Source of the DNA: SpSt-333 sp040751955
GTDB lineage: Bacteria; Bacteroidota; Ignavibacteria; UBA10030; UBA8401
Direction of reading: 5' to 3'
Assembly: GCA_040751955.1 (NCBI GenBank)
Contig: JBFMFY010000062.1
Coordinates: forward strand, 1 to 18,378
DNA length: 18,378 nt
The number at the start of each line of letters is the position of its first letter. Position 1 is the first letter of the stretch. Made by a program: the position numbers and the translations under genes. The notes under the pieces are model-generated. The model was not told where the DNA came from. It searched no databases and saw only the letters and a list, made by a program, of their open reading frames with translations. Shown in pieces: positions 1-10,300 of the stretch.

Positions 1-83
1 GATGTTTGCACTGCTGTCAACTCATTGGAAAAGCAGAAAATAATTTTTCTCTGCTTGTATTTACTCAACTTATTCTGTGGCAT
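1..83 (-). CDS. IS1595-family-like transposase, N-terminal fragment (runs off the left edge)
   Basis: The ATG is at 83-81 on the minus strand and the open frame runs to the window edge: 27 full codons, MPQNKLSKYKQRKIIF... ending ...ELTAVQT, plus two bases. A short basic N-terminus followed by a helix with an L-T-A-x-Q-T pattern resembles the N-terminal helix-turn-helix of IS1016/ISPna2-type transposases, which typically continue as A-x-L-x-x-x-N-R-N-T-V-N-R-Y. The catalytic domain is outside the window, so the family cannot be confirmed. It is identical at the protein level to the fragment at 18297-18378. It is probably cut by the window or contig edge, not truly truncated. Confidence 0.6.
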   Translation of the reverse strand, partial: MPQNKLSKYKQRKIIFCFSNELTAVQT

Positions 84-125
84 TGACTTACAAGATATTT
101 TACTACTCTCTGCTAGTCAAGCCCC
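1..125 (-). mobile_element. End of an IS1595-like insertion sequence, left copy (partial)
   Basis: The inner boundary is a GGGG-starting terminus (read on the minus strand from 125: GGGGCTTGACTAGCAGAG...), followed 42 bp further by an ATG that opens a transposase-like frame running off the window. The same sequence is present in opposite orientation at 18255-18378. A GGGG terminus, a transposase start close to it and AT-rich flanking DNA (TAATTCTA at 126-133) suit the IS1595 family (IS1016/ISPna2-like), which makes 8-bp target duplications. The other IS end lies outside, so the target duplication cannot be checked. That this is an IS end is fairly sure; the family is a recognition call without a search. 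Confidence 0.7.
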
Positions 126-128
126 TAA
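2..128. repeat. 127-bp terminal inverted repeat, left arm
   Basis: Bases 2-128 are the exact reverse complement of 18252-18378; the first mismatch on the inner side is 129 against 18251. About 124 bp belong to the insertion sequence, and the last three (TAA/TTA) are probably chance identity of AT-rich flanks. The right arm reaches the window edge, so the true repeat is probably longer. Confidence 0.97.
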
Positions 129-182
129 TTCTATACAAAATATACAACGTAGTGTCATCACATCCAATGCACAATTGTTGCA

Positions 183-995
183 TCACAATACTTTCAAGCC
201 GTATTTGCATTGGTGGGAATGTCGTTTCACTGTCTCTTCAAACCGCCGCTTGTTGTTTTCCGAAACCCTGGTCAACGGATGCCACACATGGTACTGAACA
301 GCAAGATTCCTTAACGACTTACCGGTCACTCCAATTAAATTAAGCCGAAAAAAGATATCGGAATCTTCGCCCAATCCGGGACCATCATATTTTTCATCAA
401 ATCCGTTGACGGCAACAAGATGCTCTTTGAATGTGGAGAAATTACAGCCGAGCATGCTGTCCGATTTTTCAACGAACCGGCGGAGCAGCGGACTGGTAAT
501 TCGGATACCATGTTCTAACCGTACAGACTCGCCTTTGATTGCATCGATAAGATCTGCAACAGAATACCGCTCAAAAACGCCCGATTGAATCTTCTCAACG
601 CTCAGGCTATGCGCCCAACGTTTGCCATGTTCTACTCTTCGTCCCAATAGAACTTTTCCTTTTTCGCGATGGGTGAAATGATCGAGCAGAAAATCTTTTC
701 CGGGAATACAGTCGCCGTCGATAAACACAAGGTAATCAGTCGTAGATTCTTGAACGCCGTAATTGAGCATCACATTCTTCCTCCAACCCTTGTCGGCATG
801 CCAGAGGTGTTTGATGCGGTACGGCATGGTTCGTTTTGCTTCGTTAACGACATCAGCAGTTTCTTTGCCAGAGCCGTCATCGGCGATGATTACTTCAAAA
901 TCTTTGAATGACTGCCGCGCCAGCGCGGCGAATTGAAAACGGAGTAAACGAGGTTTGTTGTAAACGGCGGTGATGAGTGTCAGTTGTGGTCTCAT
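183..995 (-). CDS. Family 2 glycosyltransferase
   Basis: 270 residues with a GT-A fold layout. The N-terminal LTLITAVYNKP strand (about 5-15) and ADDGS (39-43) suit the nucleotide-binding site. F-I-D-G-D-C (91-96) carries the DxD metal/sugar-nucleotide motif at 93-95. A C-terminal G-L-G-E-D-S-D segment (207-213) matches the ED acid motif of the galactosyltransferase-like C-terminal domain in GT2 enzymes with this arrangement. There is no signal peptide or membrane helix, so it is probably cytoplasmic and acts on a surface polysaccharide or lipid-linked acceptor; the sugar cannot be told. The length is complete for the family. The ATG at 995 fits the conserved N-terminus but has no Shine-Dalgarno sequence and lies 5 bp after a terminator-like hairpin, so its expression is unclear. 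Its stop is 57 bp from the insertion sequence. Confidence 0.88.
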   Translation of the reverse strand: MRPQLTLITAVYNKPRLLRFQFAALARQSFKDFEVIIADDGSGKETADVVNEAKRTMPYRIKHLWHADKGWRKNVMLNYGVQESTTDYLVFIDGDCIPGKDFLLDHFTHREKGKVLLGRRVEHGKRWAHSLSVEKIQSGVFERYSVADLIDAIKGESVRLEHGIRITSPLLRRFVEKSDSMLGCNFSTFKEHLVAVNGFDEKYDGPGLGEDSDIFFRLNLIGVTGKSLRNLAVQYHVWHPLTRVSENNKRRFEETVKRHSHQCKYGLKVL

Positions 996-999
996 AAAT

Positions 1000-1026
1000 T
1001 AAAAAGCCCGAGCAAATGTCCGGGCT
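1000..1026 (-). terminator. Rho-independent terminator after the TonB receptor operon
   Basis: Read on the minus strand, AGCCCG, a 10-nt loop and CGGGCT form a 6-bp GC-rich stem followed by TTTTTAATTT. It lies 45 bp after the stop of the DUF6265-like gene and immediately before the glycosyltransferase start at 995. Confidence 0.75.
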
Positions 1027-1071
1027 CTGCTCGCCGTAAAGATACGAACTATTTTGAAAAAAACACTTTCA

Positions 1072-1548
1072 TCATTTTTCTCGTTCAAAGAAATATTCAA
1101 TCATTCTCCCGTTTCCCGAAATCGCCGCCTTAAGTTTCAATCCGGTTGCTTCATATTGAATCTTCGTAGGAAAATCATGCTTTCCATTCTCACACGTAAA
1201 TCCGTGATCTGTAAGTTGTGTGAAGTTAAAATACACAAGCCCTTTATTCTCCTGCACATCGGCAACGTAATAAAGGTCATCCTCTTGCATAACGATCTTC
1301 AGTTTTTCGACAAATGTGGTATCGTTTCCTTTCATGGAGATTCCCCACCCGTGCAGTTCGGTGTTTGATATCTTCTTCCAAACTTCAACACCGGATCGCC
1401 CCGGCTTCACATTAGTACGGTTCCAGGTACCGATGAGCCATTCCAATTTCTTGAATTTCTCAATTGCCTTATCGGTGGTAGTTTGTGCCGGAACAAGAAC
1501 AAACAAGCAGAGCAGCAGTACAGCCGGCAGGAAGATTTTCATTTTCAC
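1072..1548 (-). CDS. Small exported DUF6265-like protein
   Basis: 158 residues (156 if the internal ATG at 1542 is used). The N-terminus MKIFLPAVLLLCLFVLVPAQ is a clear signal peptide with likely cleavage after PAQ, and there is no lipobox Cys, so the mature protein is periplasmic or exported. The mature part begins with L-E-W-L-I-G-T-W (about 35-42) and continues as alternating beta-rich segments (V-E-V-W-K-K, E-L-H-G-W-G, Y-F-N-F-T-Q-L). That is typical of the DUF6265/lipocalin-like group of small barrels, whose function is unknown. The start is GTG at 1548 or ATG at 1542; AGGTG at the GTG is a possible but tightly spaced ribosome site for the ATG. It begins 4 bp after the TonB receptor stop, so the two are almost certainly cotranscribed. 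A helper role for the receptor is only a guess. Confidence 0.72.
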   Translation of the reverse strand: MKMKIFLPAVLLLCLFVLVPAQTTTDKAIEKFKKLEWLIGTWNRTNVKPGRSGVEVWKKISNTELHGWGISMKGNDTTFVEKLKIVMQEDDLYYVADVQENKGLVYFNFTQLTDHGFTCENGKHDFPTKIQYEATGLKLKAAISGNGRMIEYFFEREK

Positions 1549-1552
1549 CTGT

Positions 1553-4153
1553 TTAGAGAGTGACGTTTAATTTTGCAAATATGAACCTCCCGCTGAAGCC
1601 CATTTGCACCGCCTCCCACAATCCGCCGCTTTCGGTATTGTTCGGATCGGGCATTTGTGTTGGATATGTATCAAGAAGATTCGATACGCCGATGATGAGT
1701 GCTGTGCTCTCCGTAAGATCGTACCCGACACTGACATCGGCTGTCAATGCCGCGTCAAATTTCAGGTCAGTATTATCCCATCCTGTAAGGATCACCTCGC
1801 CGAAATGAACAACACGTGTCGAAGCATGAAACCGTTCCATTGTGTAGTCGAGTGAAACCGACATCTTGCTTGTTGGTGCTGATGCCAGCAGGAATTTCTG
1901 CTCCCGCTTTCCAAAGAATGTTTCCTCTTTGCCGGTAAGTTTCGCGCTGGTCTTGATTGTGCCCAAGTCCATCGCATTGAAATTTCCCGCATACGAAAGA
2001 TGGAATCGATGTTCATCGAACACCGCCATGTACGAAAGGATCACATCGACACCGGTCGTTTTGGTATCAAGCGCATTTGCAAAGAACTGCGCAGCCCCGA
2101 CATTCAACGCCGTCAAGTCAGCGCCGATATCGGGATCGGATTGATCGAATGCGCCTGTCAACACTATGCGGTCTTCGATGGAAACAAAATACCCGTCAAC
2201 AGTTGCGGTCAGCCCTGCAATTGGGGAATATGTAACACCGCCGCTGATGCTTTGTGATGTCTCTTCTTTTAACGACGGGATTCCGAGCGTGCGTGTAATC
2301 GCGCTGTTACTTTTGGCGATCAGTTTATCCACAGGAACACCGGAAACAAAATCGGTGAATGTGGAGTTGAAATGGATCTGTGCCAGCGACGGTGCGCGAA
2401 AGCCTGTACTGACCGAAGCACGCACCGAAAGATCATCCGACACTTTATACCGCGATGCAAATTTCAGACTTGTTGTCGATCCAAAATCGCTGTAGTTCTC
2501 GAACCGAAGAGCGGCAGCGATCATCCATTCCTTTGTAAAATCGAGTTCAACATCGGCATACGCAGCAATGTTTGTTCTGTATTCATCCACGATATTGTCG
2601 GGACGGAATCCTGGAAATCCTTGAGAGCCTCCGGGTCTCCCCAATGTATCGACAGAAACGATCATTCCGTTTTTCACTGTGTCAACAACGCCGTAATTTT
2701 TCCATGATCCTTCCTCGCCGGCAAAGATCTGATAATTGTCGATTCGATATTCTGTGCCGACGGCAATGTTTAATCCGCTCATCACCGACGAAAAGAATCT
2801 CGTGAAATTAATTCCTGTTGTGTTTTGAGAGAGTTGAAAGCCTCCTGCATCGAACCGTGTCGGAGATTTTTCGAGAAGCGATGCATTCAACGTGCCATCC
2901 ACAAAGTAATGAAAGCGGTTGATGCCGAACGTATTGTTGATATCGATATCCCATCCGTTTGTCGTTGTTTGCATGCCGGCAGAGACCGATTGATCGCGGA
3001 TGGTGGAGAGAATGCGCGGATCGAATCCGTTTGGGTAGATTGCCGGAACATTCCGTTCGCTTCCTGCACTGCGTGTCCACGCAAATGCATCGGTGCGGCG
3101 GTGGTTGAGCCCGCCGAATGCATAAAACTGCGAGTATTCACCCGAAGGAATACGGGCGTTGAACATCGCGGAGAAGTTTTCCAACTTTGCGTCGCCGAAT
3201 TGATTCCGCGGCGGACCGACACTTGCAGGGGCAGGACGGTTTGTTGAACCTTTCCTCAGGTAATCGAGTGTCGTATTCAGGAATCCTCCATCACCGACCG
3301 GCAAGCCGAAGTTCCCGCTCACTTCGCTTTCTTCACCGTCGAACGAACGGTCGGTACGAAGTTTTGCAGAGTGAACACCGCCGCTGACGCTTCCTGAAAA
3401 TTGGTCAACATTCTCTTTTAAAATAATATTGATCACGCCGGCGATAGCATCGGAACCATACTGCGCGGCAGCGCCGTCACGCAGGATCTCGATGCGGTCG
3501 ATCGCCGATGCAGGGATCGCATTCAGATCTGTTCCTGTGTTGCCTCTGCCGCGCGTACCGAAAATATTGATGAGGGATGATTGATGGCGGCGCTTTCCGT
3601 TCACCAGTACCAATGTTTGATCGGGTCCCAAGCCGCGGAGCGAAGCGGGATCGATATGATCGGAGCCGTCTGCACCGGACTGTCTGTTTGCATTGAACGA
3701 CGGGGCGACGTATTGCAATATTTGATTAACATCGAGCTGCCCTTGCTGGGACGTCACCTCTTTGAATCCGATCACGTCGATAGCGGAGGGAGTTTCTGTA
3801 ACACTTCTGTTCATGCTCCGCGAACCGACGATCAGTACATCGCCCAACACCAATCCTTCCTGCAGTGTGATTGTCATTTCGGTTTTTCCGTTCGGTTGTA
3901 TCTCTTGTTTCTTATACCCGACGGCACTTACAACAATCACCGCTTCTGCGGGAGCGTAACTCAGCGAGAATTTTCCATTGGCGTCGGTCACTGTTCCGCG
4001 CCGGGTTCCTTTTTCAATCACATTTACACCGACCAGGGGATTCCCCGCTTCATCAACAACGGTTCCTTGCAACAGATACGTTTGTGCAAACGTTTTGGCG
4101 GGAATAGTACTCAGAAGTGCAATTGAGAGCAGGGACAGCAAACATATCTTCAT
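1553..4153 (-). CDS. TonB-dependent outer-membrane receptor with carboxypeptidase-regulatory-like N-domain
   Basis: 866 residues from the ATG at 4153. That start is preferred because GGAGA lies 4 bp upstream and it opens directly into a signal peptide (1-24, ending TFAQ); the open frame extends 13 codons further, to 4192. Residues 27-98 form a carboxypeptidase-regulatory-like beta-sandwich (GTVVDEAGNPLVGVNV...GTVTDANGKF). The plug follows at about 115-250, with R-G-L-G-P-D-Q-T-L-V-L-V-N-G and the hallmark I-E-I-L-R-D-G-A-A-A-Q-Y-G-S-D-A-I-A-G-V. The remainder is a beta-barrel ending in alternating aromatic strands. The size is normal for a TonB receptor and too short for a typical SusC; no SusD partner is next to it. 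It would import a scarce ligand across the outer membrane using TonB-ExbB-ExbD energy. The substrate is not evident. It has its own promoter-like motif and is cotranscribed with the DUF6265-like gene. Confidence 0.9.
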   Translation of the reverse strand: MKICLLSLLSIALLSTIPAKTFAQTYLLQGTVVDEAGNPLVGVNVIEKGTRRGTVTDANGKFSLSYAPAEAVIVVSAVGYKKQEIQPNGKTEMTITLQEGLVLGDVLIVGSRSMNRSVTETPSAIDVIGFKEVTSQQGQLDVNQILQYVAPSFNANRQSGADGSDHIDPASLRGLGPDQTLVLVNGKRRHQSSLINIFGTRGRGNTGTDLNAIPASAIDRIEILRDGAAAQYGSDAIAGVINIILKENVDQFSGSVSGGVHSAKLRTDRSFDGEESEVSGNFGLPVGDGGFLNTTLDYLRKGSTNRPAPASVGPPRNQFGDAKLENFSAMFNARIPSGEYSQFYAFGGLNHRRTDAFAWTRSAGSERNVPAIYPNGFDPRILSTIRDQSVSAGMQTTTNGWDIDINNTFGINRFHYFVDGTLNASLLEKSPTRFDAGGFQLSQNTTGINFTRFFSSVMSGLNIAVGTEYRIDNYQIFAGEEGSWKNYGVVDTVKNGMIVSVDTLGRPGGSQGFPGFRPDNIVDEYRTNIAAYADVELDFTKEWMIAAALRFENYSDFGSTTSLKFASRYKVSDDLSVRASVSTGFRAPSLAQIHFNSTFTDFVSGVPVDKLIAKSNSAITRTLGIPSLKEETSQSISGGVTYSPIAGLTATVDGYFVSIEDRIVLTGAFDQSDPDIGADLTALNVGAAQFFANALDTKTTGVDVILSYMAVFDEHRFHLSYAGNFNAMDLGTIKTSAKLTGKEETFFGKREQKFLLASAPTSKMSVSLDYTMERFHASTRVVHFGEVILTGWDNTDLKFDAALTADVSVGYDLTESTALIIGVSNLLDTYPTQMPDPNNTESGGLWEAVQMGFSGRFIFAKLNVTL

Positions 4154-4157
4154 ACGA

Positions 4158-4162
4158 TCTCC
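4158..4162 (-). promoter_or_regulatory. Ribosome binding site deciding the TonB receptor start
   Basis: Minus-strand GGAGA ends 4 bp before the ATG at 4153. It favours this start over the upstream in-frame start at 4192, which would put 13 non-signal residues ahead of the signal peptide. Confidence 0.7.
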
Positions 4163-4212
4163 ATCGAATGTATTTGAAAAAATGACGTACACCGGTTATT
4201 TTCCCTGTAAAG

Positions 4213-4244
4213 TTAATTTACTTCATACACATTAACAAGACAAA
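4213..4244 (-). promoter_or_regulatory. Bacteroidota-type promoter candidate for the TonB receptor
   Basis: Minus strand: TTTG (4244-4241), exactly 20 bp, then TAAATTAACT (4220-4211). This resembles the Bacteroidota -33 TTTG / -7 TAnnTTTG layout. The same spacing and an almost identical -7 element (TATATTAACT) occur upstream of the GLUG-repeat gene at 18213-18244. It lies between the terminator at 4276-4308 and the gene start, where a promoter would be expected. Confidence 0.45.
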
Positions 4245-4275
4245 TCAGTCGTAATTCATTGCTGGAACGATGTTT

Positions 4276-4308
4276 AAAATAATAACGGCAGACCGAGATC
4301 TGCCGTTA
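4276..4308 (-). terminator. Rho-independent terminator after the giant T9SS protein
   Basis: Minus strand: a perfect 10-bp stem TAACGGCAGA / TCTGCCGTTA with a 6-nt loop (arms 4308-4299 and 4292-4283), followed by TTATTTTAAA. It starts 24 bp after the stop of the 2602-residue gene and separates it from the TonB receptor transcription unit. Confidence 0.82.
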
Positions 4309-4331
4309 AGAAATGGATCTCTTTACTGAAG

Positions 4332-7300
4332 TTATTTCATCAGCATCATCTTTTTCAGTTGTGTCTTTCCGCCGGAGACAAGCCGTGCGAAGTAAATACC
4401 ACTTGCCAGACCCCGTGCATCAAACTGCTTTTGATGATACACACCCGCTTCCAACGGTTCGTTTACCAGCGTCGCTACTTCGCGGCCGATGATGTCGTAG
4501 ATCTTCAATGTTGCTATTCCAGATTTCTCCAGCGTGAACCCTATGGTTGTCGCCGGATTGAACGGGTTGGGATAGTTCTGGTCGAGCGCAAAGACTTTCG
4601 GCACAGCGACAATTACTTCTACTGATTGTGAGTACCTAAATTGACCATCACGATCAATTTGTTTTAAGCGATATCGAACGATATTCTGCACTGATTTATC
4701 ACTAAAGGAGTACTCATGCGGAGTGTTCGATGTACCATTTCCCTCCACATAGCCGATCTTCTTCCAGTTGTTTTGCTGTAATCGCTTTGCATCAACAATT
4801 GACCGTTCTACTTCGAAGCCGGCATTGTTTACTTCGGCTGCTGTTTTCCAATGTAGTTCAACGGTTTGCGTTCCTACGTTTGCGCTGAATGAGATTAATT
4901 CAACAGGAAGCGCATCGTTTTGATTAACAACAATCGCCTGACTGAACGATGTAATATTCGTCCACGTTACTTCCCCGGTTGATATATTCACTGATGAAGC
5001 AGAGCCGTAGGACGTCCAATCTCCTTCTGATGTTGAACTCCGTTTATATAGAATGTAATTGCTTTCAGTATTATCTGTAAGAACGCCGGCACCGTAGGTA
5101 AGTGTTAACGTTGTTGAGAATGTTCCATCGCCTGGATATGGGAATGCATCGATAATAAAGTATTTGCTTCCGACAGACGAACTATAATTAGTCGGGAAAT
5201 TGCTTGGCGATGCAGTCACTTCCGAAACAACCACATCTGTTGGTACATCAAATCCATCGGTCATATTCAGTTTCACGTTTCCGATTGTTTGTAACCCCAA
5301 TGTATTTGCCGGCACTGATGTGCTTGTAGCTGTTCCGCCGCCAAGAGGTATAGTGGATGTTACCCACGAAGTACTGGTGAGTGATGCGTCATAAGTACTA
5401 TTTAAGAGATTTGCTGACGTTGAACCGCTCCCTTCATTGAATTGCCAATAGCCAAGCAGGTCGGTCGGGAATCCGCTGACAGTTTTGTGCATTGAAGCAC
5501 GAATGTCGCTGATCGAAAGAACAGAATTTCGTATTTGCACTTCATCAATCTGTCCATCGAAATATGCACTCCCATCGTATCCAAGTCCGAATGAACTTCC
5601 ATAATCATAGAAATAATTAACATACTGTGAATCGGCATCAGCAGTACCATTGACATACAAATGATAATATCCATCACTGTTACTTGGATCAATGCTCATT
5701 GTAAATGCAACATGATACCATTGATTGCTGTACACTGCTGTGCTTCCGGTAACTGTAACAGGGGTTCCGGAATTATCATCGTACACACTGGCATAAAAAT
5801 GACCGTTGTTAATACCTATCTGGATCGGGTAATCAGTATCTGCATTGCCAGCACTCATTAATCCCATAGGATTTTTGGGTGATGAATTGTTGGATTTTGC
5901 ACGCAAACCAAATTGCTTTTTGCTTATGGGTTTTTCTAAATTTTGGATGCGCAAATGATCCGTATTGGGTGTACTTATTTCATCTCCCCCACCTCCGCCA
6001 CCGCCTCCACTTGGACCTCGTGTAAAGAATGCCGCCACATTAGAACTATCCGTTACTTTCACCCACATTTCCACAGTAAGATTACTCGGAACACTGGTTA
6101 TCGGTAAGTCAACGATTGACGATGCACCGTTAAACGAAATTGCACTACCTGCAGTCGTTGCAAAGGGATATCCTGCTATTGCATTTGTAGTAAACGAAGC
6201 GGTTGGAGCAGACGTTGTTAATACTTTTTCACTCCCTGGAATGCCGTTCATTTCAAAGACCGAAACGTGGTATGTCGTATTCAGAGATAATCCGGTTACT
6301 GTTACCGTTGAACCGACTCCACCGTAGACAACGTAGTTACCCGTTCCGAGTAGTGTGCCGCTTCCAAACTGTGAGTTTGCCGCAAAGTTGCTATTATCGG
6401 CAGGCGTTGCGTCAACAGCGCTGCCTTGTTTCACCAACACCAAACGGCGTGAACCGTTACCATTCGTCCAGCTGATTTTGACCGACGTTCCGTAATTGTT
6501 ATCCGTCGTTATGCTGCTTGCCGCTGTTGTGGGAGCAGAAGCGGAGCCTGTTGTGTTTTCGAATAACAATATATTTTGGTGTTCATCTGGATTATAATGC
6601 ACGGCGTGCACAGCAAAATCGAGATCACCGTCACTATCGAAGTCGAGAAGAACCGCATTCGTATAGCTGTAATAGTACTCCGGATCGCCTGATTTAATGT
6701 CTATGTTCATCTGATTGCTAAAACCACCCGAGCCGTTATTGTACGCCACGCTCAGTTGATCTACACCGGCATTATTTTCATATCCTCTCACAAGAAGATC
6801 AATGTCGCCGTCGCCATCCACGTCTCCTGTAGCAATTTGGTATAGATCCATTCCTAAATTATAATCTACAGCAGAAGCGAACGTTCCATCGCCATTGTTG
6901 AACAACACGGAGAAGTACATACCGCTTTGATTGGCAACAATAATATCAATGTAACCGTCGCCATTCGCATCAGCCACAGCCATTTTTCTTGCCCCTTCAG
7001 CGATGGTATAGTCAACCGGTGATGCGAACGATCGTTCTTTGTTATTAAGGGTGATCGTAACAAAGTTATTGCCGTTGCCGCTGTGAATTGTAATGATATC
7101 GTTATCGCCGTCGTTATCAACATCGGCAGACGTATAATCATAGATATCATAATGAGTGGTAAGAGCTGAAAACACCGAATTGGAAAAAGTACCGGCGCCG
7201 TCATTATAGAATAGATACACCTGCTGCGAGCCCGAACCATTCATCATCGCATCAACGTATCCGTCGTTGTCCATATCCTTCAAGACAACTTTTGGCGCGT

Positions 7301-10300
7301 TATTAATACCTGTACTAACCGGGCTCTGCGCGGTAAAATTGCCTGCGCCATCATTAAGTAACGCGGTGATGTCGCCGTTTGAATAATTCGATTGCATAAT
7401 ATCCATGTCGCCGTCATTGTCCAGATCGGCAAGCGGCATGCTTTGAGTATTATTGATAGACACTGTCGAAATGGAATCGAACGAAGTCGTATTATTTTTG
7501 AAGACCTTGATCAGAGTATTGTAAGATCCGAGAATATCAGATTTCCCGTCACCCGTCACATCACCGGAATTCAAGGAATTGATATAGGCAAATGAAACCG
7601 GATAATCTGGAATCGAATCTGCATATACAAAATTACCCGCGCCTGCCGCACGCACAGTGAATGTATTTGTTAAAGAGCTGTGCAGACTAATTCCATTCGT
7701 GTTTTTAATATCCGTGGTAAGCGTAATCGATACTTCTTCACCCGCCAAAAAGTTATTGGTAGAATTGAAGGTCATTGTTTTTGACGGACTGTCGTATGAA
7801 ATTACGCCGGCGACTTTTCCCGTCATCGAACCGTGGACAATGACTGTTGAATCAACCAGTGTTGCCGGATTAATATCAACGTTGAACGTTGCTGTAATGT
7901 TAGAGTTTGCATCAACATTGACAGCGTGTGCGGTTGGTGAAGTTGAGTTCACTTGTACCAGCTCAATATTGTACAGAATTGAGACGGTGCCATCTACATC
8001 ACTCGTTGATACAATATCAAGGTCTCCGTCGCTGTCCATATCCGCGAGCGCAACAGATCGCGGGGTTGATCCCGCACTGTAGGCAGCCGGCGCTGAAAAA
8101 ATCCCGGAACCATTATTTGTCCTTATATAAATACGGTTCGCACTCGGTTCGCTTGTCACGAAATCGAGATCACCATCTCCATCAATATCACTCAGTTTCG
8201 TTTGGGAAGGACTGGTGTTGGTATATGCTGTTGATGATGAAAATGCGCCGTTGCCGGGGTTTAAAAGAACAGCAAACTGACCGTCATCCTGAGCCGAAAT
8301 AGCAAGATCCGCATCTCCATCACCATCAAGATCTCCAATGGCAACACCATCAGGATACGAAATTCCGGGAGAAACAGAAGAAGCCGATGTAAACGTACCA
8401 TCACCGTTATTATTGAATATAGAAAGAGAGTTGGCATCATAATTAGTCGTAACTATATCCATATCACCATCGCCATCAATATCACCCGACCCGACATCCT
8501 TTGGACCTGTTCCAGTCGCCAGAGGCGATTGAGCCGTGAATGTTCCGTCTCCGGCATTAAAATACACCACAGCTTGACTTGAATAATATCCCGCTATGAC
8601 TAAATCGTTGTAGCCGTCCGCATTGAAATCAGCGACAGCAATTGACGGAAAGTAGTCAGAAAATGAATAAACAACCGGATCTGCAAATGTAGCATTGCCG
8701 TTATTCATCATCACGGAGAAAGAATTTGACCAAATATTCGCTACAGCAACATCAAGATCGCCGTCTGCGTCAAGATCGGCGACAACGTTATATGCTGCGG
8801 CAAATGCGGCTCCTTCATACGATGTGTCGGCTGCGCTGAGAACACCCGAACCATCGTTCAAAAGAACGGAAATTGTTTTAGCGAGATTATTAGCGGTTAC
8901 GACATCAATATCGCCATCACCATCGATGTCTCCTAAAGCTGCCCGAAACGGTGAATCAATCGTACTATAATCCTGCTTATTGCCAAACGTACCTTCTGCC
9001 GAAGCAGCAACGACAAAACTCCACTGGTATGGTGCAGATAATGCAGCTCCATCCACGTTTTGCACACCAGTTTTTACCAATACAGTAATAACTTCTCCCG
9101 CCTTGAAATTACTATCCGGATTAAATGTCAGCACACCACTAACATGGTTGTACGAACCGGTATATTTTCCACGCTGTGAACCATTGATCATGATCGTACT
9201 TGAATTTAATGTCGAAGCATTCATGCTTTGATTGAAAGTGATTACGACATTTGATGATGCTGTAATATTGAGATCATTTTGCGTCGGTGAAATAGAAGAA
9301 ATTTGAACCGGCGTTGTTCCTTTGAGAACGGAAATATTATCACCGGTATAGTTTGCGGTTACAATATCCATATCGCTGTCACCATCAACATCTGCAGACG
9401 CAATTGCATATGGATTGTCACCTGTTGTATGCTGCGATGCAACTGTAAACACACCGCTGCCATTATTTGCGAAGACTACCGCCAAATCCGCCGCACCATT
9501 CGCTACAACAAGATCAAGGTCGCCATCGCTATCAATGTCCACTGCAGAGAGTCCACGCGGCTGTGCACTTGTCGCTACTGTATAAGCGACTTTGGCTGCG
9601 AATGTTCCATTTTGATTGTTCGCAAGATAATTGATGGTTCCATTACCCGAAGACAAATTGGTTGTAACAATATCTACGTACCCGTCGCCATTAAAATCCG
9701 CGGCAACCACGCCGGTTGGATCCGCATCAACTGAATAAGAATTGTTGGTTCCAAAATAGCCCCACCCACCATAGGATGAATTATAAGCATTTCGATAGAC
9801 GAAGATATTCGGTACAAAACCAGAGTAGGATACAGTAATCATATCCTGGTCACCATCATTGTCCACATCGGCAAGTGTTACCGCTTTATCACCACTGCTC
9901 CAGCCCCATTCATTGCTGAATGCGCCGCTGCCATCATTTAGTTGAGTCATCACCTGCGAAGATCTGGTATATGCTGCATCCAGATCACCGTCGCCGTCAA
10001 CATCAGAAAGTGCAATCGCATACGGTCCCGCAGAAGTATTGTAGGTCGTTGCCGCTCCAAATACTCCGGTTCCATTGTTTAAAAGCCGGGCTAATTGATT
10101 TGCGCCATTCAATGCAACAACAAGATCAAGATCGCCGTCTCCATCAACATCACCGGCGGCAACAGAGGTTGGACCCGTTCCTGCTGAATAATTTACTGCG
10201 GAAGCATACGTACCATCACCATTATTAATAAGCACGGAAACATTATCTGCAAGATAGTTTGCTGTAACTGCATCAGGATATCCATCCGCATTTATGTCTG

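Noticed and set aside
167..183. Near-palindrome around ATGCA...TGCAT at the glycosyltransferase stop, as a terminator
   Set aside because: The arms are only 5 bp, the stem is AT-rich and no T-run follows on the minus strand.
2825..4126. Plus-strand open frames of 140 and 181 codons opposite the TonB receptor
   Set aside because: They lie antisense to a strongly recognised gene, have no recognisable domain or ribosome site, and have shadow-like composition.
1553..4153. SusC-type glycan importer
   Set aside because: The receptor is too short for a typical SusC, and no SusD or glycoside hydrolase gene is adjacent.
7657..8302. Plus-strand frames of 124-141 codons opposite the giant gene
   Set aside because: They are antisense shadows of repetitive coding DNA with low-complexity S/P/T or H/R-rich translations.
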